A DNA stretch of 64,000 nt from an uncultured Erythrobacter sp. (GTDB taxonomy: Bacteria > Pseudomonadota > Alphaproteobacteria > Sphingomonadales > Sphingomonadaceae): positions 86,562 through 150,561 of the forward strand of contig CANLVN010000004.1 of NCBI GenBank assembly GCA_947494705.1, written 5' to 3'. Every line of letters starts with the position of its first letter. Position 1 is the first letter of the stretch. Under the pieces are notes generated by a model that saw nothing but the letters and a program-made list of their open reading frames with translations, did not search any database and had not been told where the DNA came from. Below, one piece after another: positions 16,031-26,262 of the stretch. The position numbers and the translations under genes were made by a program.

Positions 16031-16888
16031 ATGAACGACTGGGCAGGCCACACAGAGCGCGCGAAGGCATGGTTCGAGGAACTGCGCGACCGGATCTGCG
16101 CCGCTTTTGAGGAAATCGAGCGCGAGGCGGGCTCGGATGCGAGTTTCACATACACACCGTGGAACCGCGATGAGGACGGCAATGACGATCCTGGCGGGGG
16201 TGTCCAGGGCCTCATGAAAGGCAAGGTCTTCGAGAAGGTGGGCGTCAACGTGTCGACCGTGCGCGGCAGCTTCTCAGAGCAATTCGCGAACCAGATCAAC
16301 GGCGCGAGCGTCGAGCATCCCGAATTTACCGCCACCGGCATCAGTCTCGTCGCGCATATGACGAACCCGCATGTGCCCGCCGTCCACATGAACACCCGTT
16401 TCCTGACCACGCAGGCGGCGTGGTTCGGGGGCGGGGCCGACCTGAATCCGCCGATCCCGTACGAAGAGGATACAGAAGAATTCCACGCGGTGATGCGCGC
16501 GGCCTGTTCGGCGCACAATCCGACCTATTACGAGCGCTACAAGAAGTGGGCGGACGATTACTTTTACATTCCGCACCGCGACATGCATCGCGGGGTGGGT
16601 GGGATCTTCTACGATCACCTCGAATGCGAGGATGACGCCAGCTTCGAGCGGAATTTCGCTTTCACCCAGGATGTCGGCAAGGCGTTTCTCGACGTCTACC
16701 CCCGCTTGGTTCGAAAGCGCATGGACAGTGATTTCGATGCCGCCGACGAGGCGCGTCAGCTCGAATATCGCGGGCGCTATGCCGAGTTCAATCTCGTCTA
16801 CGACCGCGGCACGATTTTCGGGCTGAAGACCGGCGGCAACGTCGATGCGATCCTGATGAGCCTCCCGCCCCGGGCGACCTGGAGCTAG
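16031..16888 (+). CDS. hemF: HemF, oxygen-dependent coproporphyrinogen III oxidase
   Basis: HemF (285 aa) decarboxylates two propionates of coproporphyrinogen III to vinyl groups, using O2, in haem synthesis. Landmark stretches are GGGVQGLMKGKVFEKVGVN, AWFGGGADLNPPIP, YYERYKKWADDYFYIPHR and RGVGGIFYDHL, then EYRGRYAEFNLVYDRGT near the end. The ATG at 16031 follows a GGGA; in-frame ATGs at 16007 and 16019 are possible and would add 4-8 residues. An FNR-like box upstream hints at oxygen-linked control. Confidence 0.96.
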   Translation: MNDWAGHTERAKAWFEELRDRICAAFEEIEREAGSDASFTYTPWNRDEDGNDDPGGGVQGLMKGKVFEKVGVNVSTVRGSFSEQFANQINGASVEHPEFTATGISLVAHMTNPHVPAVHMNTRFLTTQAAWFGGGADLNPPIPYEEDTEEFHAVMRAACSAHNPTYYERYKKWADDYFYIPHRDMHRGVGGIFYDHLECEDDASFERNFAFTQDVGKAFLDVYPRLVRKRMDSDFDAADEARQLEYRGRYAEFNLVYDRGTIFGLKTGGNVDAILMSLPPRATWS

Positions 16889-16941
16889 GGTGCATCTTTA
16901 GCACTTGCAGCGCGGGCCGCGGCGCCGCACATTAATCGACT

Positions 16942-19032
16942 ATGCTGCGTCAGTACGAACTTGTTGAGAGGGTCAAGGCCTACGATCCCGACGCCGATGA
17001 GGCTGCGCTCAACCGTGCCTATGTCTACACGGTTCAAAAACACGGCAGTCAGAAGCGCGCCAGCGGCGACCCCTACTTCTCGCATCCGATCGAGGTTGCC
17101 GGTTTGATGACCGACCTGCAACTCGACGTCCAGACCATCATTACCGCCCTGTTGCACGACACGGTCGAGGACACCCTCGTCACGGTCGAGGACATTGAGG
17201 AACACTTCGGCAAGGATGTCGCGCGGCTGGTCGATGGGGTGACCAAGCTGTCGAAGATCGAGGCCATGCCGGAGAACGAACGCGCGGCGGAAAACCTGCG
17301 CAAGTTCCTGCTCGCCATGTCCGAGGATATCCGCGTGCTGCTGGTCAAGCTTGCCGACCGGTTGCACAATATGCGCACCCTCCACTTCATCAAGAACCCG
17401 GAGAAGCGTCAGCGTATCGCGCGAGAGACGATGGATATCTACGCCCCGCTGGCCGAGCGGGTGGGGATGTATGAGTATATGCGCGAGATGCAGGCGCTGG
17501 CTTTCAAGGAGCTCGAACCCGAGGCCTACAAGACCATCGCCAACCGGCTCGAAGAACTGCGCGGGCGCGACGGCGGGCAGGTCGATGCGATTGCGCTCAA
17601 GTTCAAGCAGGCCTTGGCCGAAGCGGGCCTGAAAGTCGAAGTGACGGGGCGCGAGAAGCATCCCTTCTCGATCTGGAACAAGATGAGCGAGCGCCATGTC
17701 AGCTTCGAACAGGTCACCGACATCATGGCGTTTCGCGTCATCACCGATACCGAAGCCGACTGCTACGCTGCGCTGGGTGTGCTGCACCGCACCTGGCAGT
17801 TCCTGCCGGGCCGGTTCAAGGATTACATCTCCACACCCAAGACGAACGGCTATCGGTCCTTGCACACCTCGTTGATGTACGAAAATTCGATGCGGGTGGA
17901 GGTGCAGGTGCGCACGCATGAAATGCACCACCGCAACGAATTCGGGCTTGCGGCGCATTGGGCCTACAAGCAGCACGACAAGGCCGACGGCCAGGTCGGT
18001 TGGCTGCGTGACCTGATCGAGATTGTCGATGCCAGCCACGATGCCGAGGAGCTGCTCGAACACACGCGCATGGCGATCTACCAGGATCGCATCTTCGCTT
18101 TCACGCCCAAGGGCGCGCTGTTCCAGTTGCCCAAGGGTTCGACCGCTGTCGATTTCGCCTTCGCTGTCCATACCGATCTGGGGCTTGCCTGTGTCGGCGC
18201 AAAGATAAACGGCCGGCACATGCCCCTGCGCACGCAATTATCGAATGGCGACGTGGTGGAGATCATCAAGGGCAAGGGCGCCGAGCCGCAATTGTCCTGG
18301 CTAGGCTTCGTCGTAACCGGCAAGGCACGCGCTTCGATCCGGCGCGCAGTGCGGCTTAAGGAACGCGAGGAAGTTGCGGCCATCGGCTCCAAGCTTTTCG
18401 ACACAATTGCCGCGCGCGTCCCGGCGCGCATCGGAAAGAAGGCGATCCGGCTCGCGCTGGAACGGCTCGGTATGGATGAACCGGATGACCTTATGTACGC
18501 CGTCGGCGCGAGCAAGATCACCGACCGCGAAGTGATGGAAGCTCTGGTCCCCGGCTGCACTGCGAACTTCGACGAGGACGACGAATGGTCAAAGCACGAG
18601 CGTGAAATCTCGATCCGCGGCCTGACACCGGGCGTCGGCTTCGAACTGGCCGAATGCTGCCACCCCGTCCCCGGCGACCGCATCGTTGGGTTGAGGCGGA
18701 TGGGCGAACGGGTCGAAGTGCACACGATCGATTGTCTGGAACTCGCAAGCGGCATCGACAATGAATGGCTCGACCTCAACTGGGGAAGCCGGTCGCACGG
18801 CGCTGTCGGACGGCTGTCGGTGACGATCTATGACCGGCCCGGAACGCTGGCAGAGATGGCCGGAGTGTTCGCGCAGAACAAGATCAACGTCACCTCGCTC
18901 ACACAGACACAACTCGACCACCCGTTCACCACCTACGAGATCGACGCAGAGGTCAATGACCTTCCACACCTCACCCGCATCGTAAGCGCGTTGCGGGCGA
19001 GCGATGCGGTGGCCCAGGCGGATCGTATATGA
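16942..19032 (+). CDS. rsh: Bifunctional (p)ppGpp synthetase/hydrolase (Rsh)
   Basis: A 696-residue long-form RelA/SpoT homologue, the stringent-response enzyme. The HD hydrolase domain (about 45-150) keeps HDTVEDT and so should be active. The synthetase domain (about 235-350) has YISTPKTNGYRSLHT. A TGS domain (about 385-445, FTPKGALFQLPKGST) and a C-terminal ACT domain (about 620-696) sense the ribosome and other signals. Intact HD and synthetase motifs mark it as the single bifunctional enzyme usual in alphaproteobacteria. It starts 53 bases after hemF; a VOC gene follows. Confidence 0.96.
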   Translation: MLRQYELVERVKAYDPDADEAALNRAYVYTVQKHGSQKRASGDPYFSHPIEVAGLMTDLQLDVQTIITALLHDTVEDTLVTVEDIEEHFGKDVARLVDGVTKLSKIEAMPENERAAENLRKFLLAMSEDIRVLLVKLADRLHNMRTLHFIKNPEKRQRIARETMDIYAPLAERVGMYEYMREMQALAFKELEPEAYKTIANRLEELRGRDGGQVDAIALKFKQALAEAGLKVEVTGREKHPFSIWNKMSERHVSFEQVTDIMAFRVITDTEADCYAALGVLHRTWQFLPGRFKDYISTPKTNGYRSLHTSLMYENSMRVEVQVRTHEMHHRNEFGLAAHWAYKQHDKADGQVGWLRDLIEIVDASHDAEELLEHTRMAIYQDRIFAFTPKGALFQLPKGSTAVDFAFAVHTDLGLACVGAKINGRHMPLRTQLSNGDVVEIIKGKGAEPQLSWLGFVVTGKARASIRRAVRLKEREEVAAIGSKLFDTIAARVPARIGKKAIRLALERLGMDEPDDLMYAVGASKITDREVMEALVPGCTANFDEDDEWSKHEREISIRGLTPGVGFELAECCHPVPGDRIVGLRRMGERVEVHTIDCLELASGIDNEWLDLNWGSRSHGAVGRLSVTIYDRPGTLAEMAGVFAQNKINVTSLTQTQLDHPFTTYEIDAEVNDLPHLTRIVSALRASDAVAQADRI

Positions 19033-19050
19033 AACCGGGTCGAAGCTAAC

Positions 19051-19410
19051 GTGCCTGTCATCGGCCTTGACCACGTGCAACTCGCAATTCCCGAAAATGG
19101 GGAAGACGCCGCGCGCAGTTTCTTCATCGGCATCCTGGGCATGCGCGAAGTGCCCAAGCCTTCCAATCTTTCGCGTCAGGGCTGTTGGTTCGAAGGCGGG
19201 GCGGTAAACCTCCATCTGGGCGTCGATCCCGATTTCCGCCCGGCGAAAAAAGCGCACCCCGCCTTTCTCGTCGACGACCTCGATGCGCTGGAAAAGCGCT
19301 TGCGTCTGAAAGGCATGCCGGTGCGTGGCGACAAACCGGTCGCAGGCTATAACCGCTTCTTTACCGAAGATCCTTTCGGCAACCGTATCGAGATCATGCA
19401 GCGCGATTGA
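19051..19410 (+). CDS. VOC-superfamily (glyoxalase-fold) protein
   Basis: A 119-residue protein with paired beta-alpha-beta-beta-beta modules. GLDHVQLAIP at the start and FTEDPFGNRIEIMQ at the end are typical of glyoxalase/bleomycin-resistance/dioxygenase proteins. His of the first strand and Glu of the last could be metal ligands. The start is GTG at 19051, 18 bases after the rsh stop, so it is probably co-transcribed with rsh. Family members differ widely in reaction; this one cannot be assigned. Confidence 0.85.
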   Translation: MPVIGLDHVQLAIPENGEDAARSFFIGILGMREVPKPSNLSRQGCWFEGGAVNLHLGVDPDFRPAKKAHPAFLVDDLDALEKRLRLKGMPVRGDKPVAGYNRFFTEDPFGNRIEIMQRD

Positions 19411-19527
19411 AACGGCGCCTTTGGTGCTTGCTAGCCTTGGTTAAGACAGGGTTAGCGCTTTTTTAAGCCGACCCATCATAAAGCCCTCGCGACACACTGG
19501 GGATCGCTACGGGGAAGATTTGGCCGG

Positions 19528-21333
19528 ATGAACATGTATTCCGCATCGCACGCGCTACACGAAGACGTGGTGGTGGATGATCCTGAGCGGCAAGCGTCGC
19601 CGCCATCGTGGCTGAACCGTTTCTCGCTCGTGACCAAGCTGAATGCGTCGATCATAAGTTCGGCGCTGATACTCCTGATCGTCGCCGCGACGGCCTCCTG
19701 GACTGCGATCTATTATTCTTCTGCGGGCCAACACGTTGCCGATGTGGCGGGTCTCGAAGTGCGCACGACCCATTCGGTCATGGACCTCGACGAAGCGCAA
19801 TTCGCAATCCATGATTTCCGCGAACAGCGTGACGACGATGCGCTCGAAGGCGTGGCTCCCGGGATCGATGGAGCGCTCGAAAACATGCTCTACACCCAAG
19901 GCTGGATCAGCGATCAGATGCCCGCCGACACGCACGCGCGCGTTGCGACCTTCGTCAATGATGTCGAAGCGCTCAAGGGCCAATGGGAACAGATTGCAGC
20001 GGATCCAAGTGATGCCGAGATCGCAGCTTTCGAGGATGAGCTCGGCTCGGTGAGGGGCGATATCGCTTCTTATGCGCGCGAATTGCGCGGCACCCTGGCG
20101 CCGGCGGCGCGCGACCTGTTCAACGGACTCGACCGCAGCATCATGATGAACATCATCATCGTCATCGCCGGTGTACTCGCCGGACTGGTGATTGCGCGTG
20201 TCGTAAATCAGAATGTCGTCAGCGCCATCTCCGGCATCACTTCCGCGATGAACAAGATCGCTAAAGGAGAGCGCGAGATCACGATCCCCGGCGACACGCG
20301 CCGCGACGAGATCGGCGAGATGGCTCGTGCGCTGGCGGTATTCCGGGAAGATTCCCTCGAGCTCAGCCGCATCAATGAACTGCGCACGAGAGAGGCCGAG
20401 GAGCGGCTCGCACAGCAGGAACTCCTCACCCAGCAGACGCATGACCTGCGTCGCGACAAGACCAAGCTGCTGGAAGACATGGCGAATGGCTTCGAGATAT
20501 CCGTCGGCGAAGTCATCACCGCCGTTTCCGCTGCTTCGGAACAGCTAAAGGCCACCTCGAAACAAATGGTAGAGCTGGCCGACGGCTCGCAGGAACAGGC
20601 CGAAGGCGCGACCGCGGCGATGGAAAAGGCGACCGCGAATGTCACTGCCGCCGCCGCTGCAACCGACGAGTTTGCCCTGTCGATCAGCGAAATCAGTCGT
20701 CAGGCTTCGGCCTCCGCTTCGCTGGCACGCGATGCCACCACGCTGGTGACTTCGGCCAATACACGGATGGGCGAGCTTTCGCAGGCCGCAGAAGAGATCG
20801 GCGAGATTGCCGGACTGATCCAGACCATCGCGCAGCGCACCAACCTGCTTGCACTCAATGCTTCGATCGAAGCGGCACGCGGCGGCGAGGCGGGCCGTGG
20901 CTTCGCGGTGGTGGCGAGCGAGGTCAAGGAACTCGCCATGCAGACCAGCAACGCCACCAGCTCGGTCGCCGAACGGATCAGCGCGATGCAGGATTCGACC
21001 AAATCCTCTGCTAGCGACCTGACCTCGATTGTCGCCCAGATTGGGGAACTTGAGCAGGCCGCCGTCATGATCGCCAGCGCGGTCGACCAGCAATCGGTTT
21101 CGGGAGAGGAACTGGCGCGCAACATCGATACAGTGGCGGCTGGATCGACGCAGGTCGGCGATCGACTCAAGGCTCTGCACTCTGCGAGCAAGGAAACCGG
21201 CTCGGCGGCAGAAGAAGTGGTTGCGAGCGCGAAGGCGCTGGGCGGTCACGCGGAAAACCTGCGCGAAAAGGCAGGGGCTTTCATCGCGGACGTGCGCCGG
21301 TCGGCGCACGACCTCGAAGCCGATGCCGCCTGA
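19528..21333 (+). CDS. Methyl-accepting chemotaxis protein
   Basis: A 601-residue transmembrane chemoreceptor. The first helix lies near residues 42-62 after a long cytosolic N-terminus; an all-alpha periplasmic sensor follows to about 203. The second helix is at about 205-228 ([21 protein letters not shown]), then HAMP (to about 282) and a long signalling coiled coil. [20 protein letters not shown] is the CheW/CheA contact tip. No CheR-tethering pentapeptide is seen at the C-terminus, which ends DLEADAA. The ligand is unknown. No other chemotaxis or flagellar gene lies in the window. Confidence 0.94.
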   Translation: MNMYSASHALHEDVVVDDPERQASPPSWLNRFSLVTKLNASIISSALILLIVAATASWTAIYYSSAGQHVADVAGLEVRTTHSVMDLDEAQFAIHDFREQRDDDALEGVAPGIDGALENMLYTQGWISDQMPADTHARVATFVNDVEALKGQWEQIAADPSDAEIAAFEDELGSVRGDIASYARELRGTLAPAARDLFNGLDRSIMMNIIIVIAGVLAGLVIARVVNQNVVSAISGITSAMNKIAKGEREITIPGDTRRDEIGEMARALAVFREDSLELSRINELRTREAEERLAQQELLTQQTHDLRRDKTKLLEDMANGFEISVGEVITAVSAASEQLKATSKQMVELADGSQEQAEGATAAMEKATANVTAAAAATDEFALSISEISRQASASASLARDATTLVTSANTRMGELSQAAEEIGEIAGLIQTIAQRTNLLALNASIEAARGGEAGRGFAVVASEVKELAMQTSNATSSVAERISAMQDSTKSSASDLTSIVAQIGELEQAAVMIASAVDQQSVSGEELARNIDTVAAGSTQVGDRLKALHSASKETGSAAEEVVASAKALGGHAENLREKAGAFIADVRRSAHDLEADAA

Positions 21334-21345
21334 ACCCAATTTTGC

Positions 21346-21654
21346 TTAAAGCGGGGTCAGGCTGACTGCCACTTGGTCGCCGGCTACCATATCCTCGGCG
21401 CGCATGACTTTCCTCGAGACCAGCAGCACCCATTCCGACTGCTTGTTCTGGGGGAAGACGGACGTCTTCCACTCGGTCCCGCCGATCTGCGCGAGCACCT
21501 TCACCGAACCGAAACCGCGCCGGCTTCCGAATTCGAGCCGGTGCATCAGCGCGTGTCCTGATAGCGCCTCGGCCTCGGCTCCGGTGAAGGTTACAAGGTG
21601 ATAGGTCGCCTTCTCCCCCTGCCAGCGGGCAAGGGTGAGACTGGCTGTCACCAT
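21346..21654 (-). CDS. DUF1905-family protein
   Basis: A 102-residue single-domain protein with alternating strands. LEFGSRRGFGSVKVLAQIGG and the ending GDQVAVSLTPL are typical of DUF1905, a small beta-barrel-like domain of unknown function often fused to a YdeI-type domain but here alone. The ATG at 21654 lies 1 base past the stop of the cyclophilin gene on the same strand, so the two form an operon. An upstream in-frame extension overlaps that gene and is unlikely. It converges with the chemoreceptor gene. Confidence 0.8.
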   Translation of the reverse strand: MVTASLTLARWQGEKATYHLVTFTGAEAEALSGHALMHRLEFGSRRGFGSVKVLAQIGGTEWKTSVFPQNKQSEWVLLVSRKVMRAEDMVAGDQVAVSLTPL

Positions 21655-21655
21655 A

Positions 21656-22645
21656 TCAGTCACCTTCGTATTCGCGAATGGGCACCGGGATGTTGCAGAT
21701 ATCCGCACCGCCTGCGGGCCGGATGAAGAACGGATCGCGGCGATTGGCGCGGGCCTCGGCATAGCGGGCGAAAGTCTCGCCTTCGGTGGATATGTATTCG
21801 TATTCGGGCCGCTCTGCTTCCGGCAGGTCGGCGGCGACACGCACGGAAACGATCGGCGTGCGCTTGTCCGCCTCTTCCTCGGTGTAGAAACCCAGTGCCC
21901 CGGACCCGCGCGGCAGCGAGGACAGGTGCTCCATCCCGCTGATGATCCGGCCCACTAGCGCGATATTGCGATCGAGGTGCCGCGGCGCATGACCGATCAC
22001 GGTATAGAGTTCGGCGCCGGAGCCGGTGTCGGGTGAGTAGTTCCGGCCTACGCCGACCATGCCGTAGCAGTGGACCGGCCAGTTGCTCACCGTCCGAGTA
22101 TCCTCCGACACCTCATATGCGATCGGCCACCCGCTCTCGAACCAAGTCCAATCAGTATAGCTGTCTTCGAGATAATTGTCGGGGTGATGCAGAACTATCG
22201 ATCCGGAGGCGCCAGTTGTCCGTGAATACACATAATCATCCTTCCCCATCACTCGCAGTCCCTCGGGCAGCGGCTTCTGCTCCACCTCGCCGCTCTCCGG
22301 ATTATCGTATCCCGGATCGCCCCATTGAACGACGTAATTGTCCTGAACGCGGTTGATGCTGAGCCCGTCATACCAATTGGCGCGGGCCAGGGTGCGGATG
22401 TTCGCGACCCAGCCTTGCGAGTACGGCGCGGGCATCAACTGGATTACCACCTCGCGCTCCGATCCGTCGGCCGCGGGTGCGAGTGTCATCATGAGCAAGT
22501 CTTCGGCCGGGATCGCAATCCATTCCTCGGGCGCGGCGGCGCCCACGATCTCGTTCGGGCTGGGCGCACCCTCGAGAGCCTCCTGTGCGGTAACGGGCAA
22601 GACGAAGGCAATCGCTGCAGCGGCGGCGAGGAGGGGCTTTCTCAT
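21656..22645 (-). CDS. Exported cyclophilin-type peptidyl-prolyl isomerase
   Basis: A 329-residue secreted cyclophilin-like protein. The signal peptide is residues 1-20 (RKPLLAAAAAIAFVLPVTAQ). The PPIase domain runs from about 70 to 270, with RVQDNYVVQWGDP, GSIVLHHPDN and ALVGRIISGMEHL matching cyclophilin strands. The insert CYGMVGVGRNYSPDTGSG is unusual next to E. coli PpiA, and the FMVQGGDP-type motif is altered, so catalysis may be weak. It probably helps envelope protein folding. The start was placed at the signal peptide; the frame continues upstream across the tRNA region and that part is not coding. Confidence 0.87.
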   Translation of the reverse strand: MRKPLLAAAAAIAFVLPVTAQEALEGAPSPNEIVGAAAPEEWIAIPAEDLLMMTLAPAADGSEREVVIQLMPAPYSQGWVANIRTLARANWYDGLSINRVQDNYVVQWGDPGYDNPESGEVEQKPLPEGLRVMGKDDYVYSRTTGASGSIVLHHPDNYLEDSYTDWTWFESGWPIAYEVSEDTRTVSNWPVHCYGMVGVGRNYSPDTGSGAELYTVIGHAPRHLDRNIALVGRIISGMEHLSSLPRGSGALGFYTEEEADKRTPIVSVRVAADLPEAERPEYEYISTEGETFARYAEARANRRDPFFIRPAGGADICNIPVPIREYEGD

Positions 22646-22875
22646 GAGCAAGGTTCTGCCACCACTCCCGGCAAACAAAAACCCCTTCAGTGCGTTTTCG
22701 GAGGCGGGAAGGGGCTCTTGAGACGACGTTCGCCGGGAAAGCCGGTTGCGCGCATCGCCTTCCAGTCCAACTCGTTTGCCATAAACGAAACGTGCTACAG
22801 AAAACGGGTGTGTACCACGCTGTTGCAGCGGCGCTCTTTCGTGGCTAGAGGCACGCCTTCGCAAGTCGCGAGCGC

Positions 22876-22966
22876 GGAGCAGTGGCCGAGTGGTCGAAGG
22901 CGCACGCCTGGAAAGTGTGTATACGGTAACCCCGTATCGAGGGTTCGAATCCCTCCTGCTCCGCCA
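22876..22966 (+). tRNA. tRNA-Ser(GGA)
   Basis: A complete 91-base class II tRNA with encoded CCA. The 7-bp acceptor (GGAGCAG with CTGCTCC), a D arm containing GGCCGAGTGGTC, anticodon GGA at 22910-22912 in the loop CTGGAAA, a long variable arm with its own stem (TACGG/CCGTA) and the T loop TTCGAAT are all present. The long variable arm and GGA anticodon give Ser decoding UCC and UCU. Confidence 0.97.
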
Positions 22967-23273
22967 CCCACCCCCAGCACTTTTCTCTGGTTGCAGCGAT
23001 CTTCGCGCTTCGCGGACATCAGGCATCACGTTCGCACCGCCTTCCGCCCTAGACAGTGTTCCATGTGTTCAATCGTGCAGGACTTGCGCGCACCGATCAG
23101 GCTTGCTCACCAAGTCGTTGGTCGAGCCCATCTGCGCTTTGTCCAGAACCCGGTCATAAGTGTTTGACGCCGGTCGCGTGCTTGGACACATTGCTTGCTT
23201 GTCGCAGACACTTGCGGGACCCTTGCCGCTTTGGGACGAAGCGAGTGGTCTGGCAGGATCGGGGAGATATCAC
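22967..23273. other. Intergenic region after tRNA-Ser
   Basis: About 307 bases separate the tRNA from the TldD start. No convincing ORF, hairpin with T-run or integrase attachment duplication was seen. It should hold the promoter of the TldD-MoxR block; a TTGACG at 23164-23169 resembles a -35 box, but no good -10 follows at 16-18 bases. A GGGGAG ribosome-binding site sits just before the GTG at 23274. Confidence 0.5.
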
Positions 23274-24908
23274 GTGGATAGACGGCACTTTCTGGCGTTC
23301 AGCAGCTTCGTAACCGGTGCTGCGCTGACGCCGGCCTTTTTCGGCAAAGCAATCGCGCAGAGCCAGTTGCAGGACGCGATCGACGTCGCGGTCAAGAAGC
23401 GTCTAGCCGACGCTGCGCTCACCGCCGCGACTACGGCGGGCGCGAGCTATTGCGACGTGCGCGTAGGGCGCTACCTGCGCCAGTTCGTCATCACCCGCGA
23501 ACGCAATGTCGAGAACATCGTCAACACGGAATCGACCGGCACCGGCGTGCGCGTCATCGCTGACGGGTCCTGGGGCTTTGCCGCCACCAACGAGTTGACA
23601 GAGGACGCCGTGGCGGCCGCCGCACGGCAAGCGACCGCTATCGCCAAGGCGAATGCGAAGATTCAGACTTCGCCGGTCCAACTCGCACCAACCCCGGGCA
23701 AGGGCGAGGTCAGCTGGCGCACCCCCATCCAGAAAAACGCGATGGAAGTGCCGATTGCGGACAAGGTCGACCTCTTGATGGGTGTCAACGATGCAGCGCT
23801 CGCCGCAGGTGCGAGCTTCGTCAACTCGATGCTCTTCCTCGTCAACGAACAGAAATATTTCGCCTCGACCGACGGATCCTACATCGATCAGGACGTCCAC
23901 CGCATCTGGGCTCCGCTGACCGTCACCGCGATCGACCAGTCGACCGGAAAATTCCGCTCGCGCGATGGCCTTTCTGCGCCGATGGGACTTGGCTGGGAAT
24001 ACATGGATGGCAAACCCGAGCACAAGTTCGTCGCTCCCAACGGCCTCACAACCTACGGCATGTCCTACGACATGAAGGAAGACGCGATCGCCGCGGCGGA
24101 AGACGCGCAGGCGAAGCTGAAAGCGCCTTCGGTCGAGCCGGGCAAGTACGACCTCGTGCTCGATCCCAACCACCTCGGTCTCACGATCCACGAATCGATC
24201 GGCCACCCACTCGAACTCGATCGCGTCCTTGGCTACGAGGCCAACTATGCTGGCACCAGCTTCGCCTCGATCGAGAAACGCAACGAAAACTTCCAGTATG
24301 GCAGCGAGATCGTCAATGTATTCGCTGACAAGACGCAGGTCGGATCGCTCGGTGCAGTCGGCTACGACGACGAAGGCGTGAAGACCAAGAAGTGGGACCT
24401 AATCAAAAACGGCACCCTGGTCGATTTCCAGACCATCCGCGATCAGGCGCACATCGTCGGCAAGGACGAGAGCGATGGGTGCTGCTACGCCGACAGCTGG
24501 TCCAGCGTTCAGTTCCAGCGCATGCCCAACGTTTCGCTCACGCCAAGCAAGACTCCGCTTTCGGTTGAACAGATGATCGCGGGCGTCGACAAGGGCATCT
24601 ACATCTCTGGACGCGGCTCTTTCTCGATCGACCAGCAGCGCTACAACGCGCAGTTCGGCGGGACAGTCTTCTACGAGATCAAGAACGGCAAGCTCGGTCC
24701 CATGATCGAGGACGTCGCCTACCAGATGCGAACCCCGGAATTCTGGGGGGCGTGTTCGGCAATTTGCGACGAGAGCGATTACCGCATGTTCGGCTCTTTC
24801 TTCGACGGCAAGGGTCAGCCGGGGCAGGTCTCGTCGGTCAGCCACGGCTCCTCGACCAGCCGTTTCGACGGTATCAACGTCATCAACACCGCCCGGTCGC
24901 TCGGCTAA
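23274..24908 (+). CDS. TldD-family metalloprotease with a twin-arginine signal
   Basis: A 544-residue member of the TldD/PmbA (U62) family. TIHESIGHPLELDR near residue 306 keeps the HExxxH metal site of TldD, so this is the catalytic type. The GTG at 23274, preceded by GGGGAG, gives an N-terminus VDRRHFLAF followed by a hydrophobic stretch and AIAQ, a Tat-like signal. TldD is normally cytoplasmic and about 480 aa, where it matures RiPPs such as microcin B17 with TldE. The next gene encodes a PmbA/TldE-like partner. Export of the pair is inference. No RiPP precursor was seen here. Confidence 0.9.
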   Translation: MDRRHFLAFSSFVTGAALTPAFFGKAIAQSQLQDAIDVAVKKRLADAALTAATTAGASYCDVRVGRYLRQFVITRERNVENIVNTESTGTGVRVIADGSWGFAATNELTEDAVAAAARQATAIAKANAKIQTSPVQLAPTPGKGEVSWRTPIQKNAMEVPIADKVDLLMGVNDAALAAGASFVNSMLFLVNEQKYFASTDGSYIDQDVHRIWAPLTVTAIDQSTGKFRSRDGLSAPMGLGWEYMDGKPEHKFVAPNGLTTYGMSYDMKEDAIAAAEDAQAKLKAPSVEPGKYDLVLDPNHLGLTIHESIGHPLELDRVLGYEANYAGTSFASIEKRNENFQYGSEIVNVFADKTQVGSLGAVGYDDEGVKTKKWDLIKNGTLVDFQTIRDQAHIVGKDESDGCCYADSWSSVQFQRMPNVSLTPSKTPLSVEQMIAGVDKGIYISGRGSFSIDQQRYNAQFGGTVFYEIKNGKLGPMIEDVAYQMRTPEFWGACSAICDESDYRMFGSFFDGKGQPGQVSSVSHGSSTSRFDGINVINTARSLG

Positions 24909-24930
24909 GCGCGAAGAGGAGTAGCAGATC

Positions 24931-26253
24931 ATGAGCATTCTTAGCGAAGCCAAAGCAAAGGCAATTCTCGACAAGGTCATCGCGTTCTCGACCGCCGACG
25001 AGACCAGTGCGCAACTCACCGGTGGCAGGCGCGGCAACGTGCGTTTCGCCCGCAACGACATTTCCACCTCTGGCTTGGTCGAGGACATCGATCTGGGCGT
25101 GCAGGTTGCGTTCGGAAAGCGGGTGGGGATTGCCACCATCAACCAGTTCGACGACGCCTCGCTCGAGCGGGTCGTGCGCCGGGCCGAGGAACTCGCGCGG
25201 CTCGCGCCGGAGAACCCCGAGTTCATGCCGGCAGTTGCGAAGCAGACCTACCGCGCCTCCGACACCTTCAGCGCGGCGACAGCGGCGCTGACCGCCGAGA
25301 TGCGCGCGAAGATCGCGCAGGATTCGATCCAGCCGTGCCGCAACCAGAACCTCGTTGCCGCCGGCTTCCTCGAGGATGGGCACACCTTCATGGCCCACGC
25401 CAATTCGAACGGCAATTTCGGCTACCAGGTCTCGACAGAGGCCGACTACACCTGCACCGTCAGGACCGAGGACGGGACGGGCTCCGGCTGGGTCGCGAGC
25501 AACGTAAGAGACATCTCGAATTTCGACGCCTCTGACGACGTCCAGATCGCGATGCGCAAGGCGGCGGCTTCATCGAGCGCCCGCGCTCTAGAGCCGGGAA
25601 AGTATACGGTCATCCTCGAACCTGCTGCCGCATCGGGCCTCATCAGCTTCATGATGAACTTCTTCGGGGCGCGCCAGGCCGATGAAGGGCGCAGCTTCCT
25701 CTCCAAGCAGGGCGGCGGCAACAAGATCGGCGACCAGATCATGGACCCGCAGGTCAACATCTACACCGACCCTTGGAACGACACGGTCCCGGTGCTGCCG
25801 TGGGACGGCGAGGGGCTCCCGCGGGAACGCGTCGACATCATCAAGGAAGGCAAGGTCGCGAATCTCGAGTACTCGCGCTACTGGGCCGAGAAGCAGGGCA
25901 AGCCGCAGACCGCCGGATGGGGCAACACCATCATGGAAGGCGGCACGCGCTCGACTGCGGAATTGATTGCCTCGACGGAACGCGGCGTGCTCGTCACCCG
26001 GACCTGGTACATCCGCATGGTTGACCCCCAGACGGTGCTGCTCACCGGCCTGACCCGCGACGGTACCTTCTACATCGAGGACGGCCAGCTGAAGTATCCG
26101 ATCAAGAACTTCCGCTTCAACGAGAGCCCGGTGATCATGCTCAACAACATCGACGAGCTTGGCCGTTCCGTGCGTGTCGAGGGCGGCAACATCATGGTCC
26201 CGCCGATGAAACTGAGGGACTTCACCTTCACCTCGCTTTCGGACGCGGTCTGA
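24931..26253 (+). CDS. PmbA/TldE-family protein, putative TldD partner
   Basis: A 440-residue PmbA/TldE-like protein without a signal peptide or the HExxxH motif. TldE-type subunits are non-catalytic and form a heterodimer with TldD. LEPAAASGLISFMMNFFGA stands where TldD has its metal-binding helix. TLGWNDTVP-like and YSRYWAEKQGK stretches follow the family pattern, and it ends in NIMVPPMKLRDFTFTSLS. It starts 22 bases after TldD with AGAGGAG before the ATG. If TldD goes through Tat, this subunit could ride with it; nothing in the sequence proves that. Confidence 0.88.
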   Translation: MSILSEAKAKAILDKVIAFSTADETSAQLTGGRRGNVRFARNDISTSGLVEDIDLGVQVAFGKRVGIATINQFDDASLERVVRRAEELARLAPENPEFMPAVAKQTYRASDTFSAATAALTAEMRAKIAQDSIQPCRNQNLVAAGFLEDGHTFMAHANSNGNFGYQVSTEADYTCTVRTEDGTGSGWVASNVRDISNFDASDDVQIAMRKAAASSSARALEPGKYTVILEPAAASGLISFMMNFFGARQADEGRSFLSKQGGGNKIGDQIMDPQVNIYTDPWNDTVPVLPWDGEGLPRERVDIIKEGKVANLEYSRYWAEKQGKPQTAGWGNTIMEGGTRSTAELIASTERGVLVTRTWYIRMVDPQTVLLTGLTRDGTFYIEDGQLKYPIKNFRFNESPVIMLNNIDELGRSVRVEGGNIMVPPMKLRDFTFTSLSDAV

Positions 26254-26262
26254 GGCGAAGAA

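Noticed and set aside
16885..18237. 450-residue minus-strand ORF opposite rsh
   Set aside because: Antisense to HD and synthetase domains of rsh; no recognisable domain.
22876..22966. tRNA-Ser as an integration site of a genomic island
   Set aside because: No integrase and no direct repeat of the tRNA 3' end was found downstream.
22646..23029. Upstream extension of the cyclophilin gene
   Set aside because: It would read antisense through tRNA-Ser; the signal peptide at 22645 marks the true start.
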